21,761 bases of DNA from a virus: IMG/VR virus record IMGVR_UViG_3300033141_005917, positions 1 through 21,761 of that record. One strand, given 5' to 3'. The notes under the pieces are model-generated. The model had not been told where the DNA came from, did no database searches, and worked only from the letters and a program-made list of their open reading frames with translations. This document shows positions 21,286 to 21,761 of this stretch, piece after piece. The stretch's first letter is position 1. Each line of letters begins with the position of its first letter. Position numbers and translations under genes: made by a program.

Positions 21286-21761
21286 TGGGAATAAATATAC
21301 CGACTACTGAAGAAATAAAAAATAGAAATTTATCAAATTTAGAATCGAAGCTGAATCAAACAAGTCCTTTAAATGATAAGGCTTTTTTACGAGTTCTGGC
21401 CGGGATGGAAGCTTTCAATCATACTGAATTAGCTAAATTTGCTGTTGAGAGAGCGCTACAAAATTTGGTATCTACAGCAACCGGAAGTGATCTTGATATA
21501 ATTGGTAATGAATATAATGTTCCGAGAAAACCGGCCGAAGCTGCTGAATTGACAATAGATCTTCCTGCTGTTAATGGAACTGTAATTGATTCGACTGTTG
21601 CCTTTTTAGGTGATAATAATGGAATGAGATATTTTCCAGTAACATCTGTTTCCGCAGCCGCCGGTGTTGCCATAATTCCGGTAATTGCTGAAGAAACAGG
21701 TGTTGCCGGTAATTTAATTATTGGAGATAAACTGACCATTGAAACTCAAGTTCCTGGAGCC
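21285..21761 (+). CDS. Baseplate J-like protein, Mu gp47 type (3' partial)
   Basis: The first 159 codons of a baseplate wedge protein, cut by the window end. MGINIPTTEEIKNRNLSNLESKLNQ and GSDLDIIGNEYNVPRKPAEAAELTI (about 68-92) are characteristic of the Baseplate_J family; the GxxLDxIGxxxxVxRxxAxxA pattern is clear. Full members are near 360-400 residues, so about 40% is present. Tail fibre genes would normally follow beyond the window. An ATATCGGAGAATATA context before the ATG supplies a GGAG site. It sits immediately after gp46, as in Mu. Confidence 0.92.
   Translation, partial: MGINIPTTEEIKNRNLSNLESKLNQTSPLNDKAFLRVLAGMEAFNHTELAKFAVERALQNLVSTATGSDLDIIGNEYNVPRKPAEAAELTIDLPAVNGTVIDSTVAFLGDNNGMRYFPVTSVSAAAGVAIIPVIAEETGVAGNLIIGDKLTIETQVPGA

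Overview
The window is a block of late genes from a contractile-tailed (myovirus-type) phage or prophage of an AT-rich bacterium, roughly one third G+C by eye. A probable membrane-spanning spanin points to a Gram-negative-type (two-membrane) host, but nothing in the window fixes the genus. No integrase, transposase, repressor, tRNA, rRNA, CRISPR array or bacterial housekeeping gene is visible, so prophage versus free phage cannot be decided. No stretch longer than 300 bases lacks a gene.

Layout: (1) nt 2-1150, + strand: C-terminal part of a lambda GpA-type large terminase, cut by the window start. (2) nt 1130-3028, - strand: an inverted lysis island, read as membrane/coiled-coil protein, GH73-type endolysin, holin-like protein, i-spanin-like protein and a u-spanin-like protein. 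Its end overlaps the terminase end tail to tail. (3) nt 3039-3098: divergent promoters, leftward to the lysis island and rightward to the morphogenesis genes. (4) nt 3102-5005: gpW-like joining protein and lambda-family portal. (5) nt 5005-8288: an accessory block between portal and protease, built from two 86-residue paralogues, a LamG/jelly-roll protein and three other virion-like proteins. (6) nt 8303-8363: an A/T hairpin and a promoter. (7) nt 8374-11393: lambda-type head genes: S49 protease with a nested in-frame scaffold start, gpD-like decoration protein and gpE-like capsid protein. (8) nt 11401-13137: head completion and neck. (9) nt 13137-21761: Mu-type contractile tail: sheath, tube, tail assembly chaperone with a -1 frameshift extension, tape measure, DNA-circularisation-domain protein, LysM plus hub, spike, gp46 and gp47/baseplate J, which is cut by the window end.

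The genes form one morphogenetic pathway. Terminase packages DNA through the portal into a shell of capsid protein assembled on the scaffold and matured by the S49 protease. The neck proteins close the head. The sheath, tube and baseplate build a separate tail whose length is set by the tape measure. The lysis island on the opposite strand releases progeny. The plan is a mosaic of a lambda-like head and a Mu-like tail. The least explained parts are the accessory block between portal and protease and the promoter-equipped inverted lysis island. Two concealed genes are well supported by sequence signals: a Nu3-like scaffold and a T TTT TTG frameshift in the tail chaperone.
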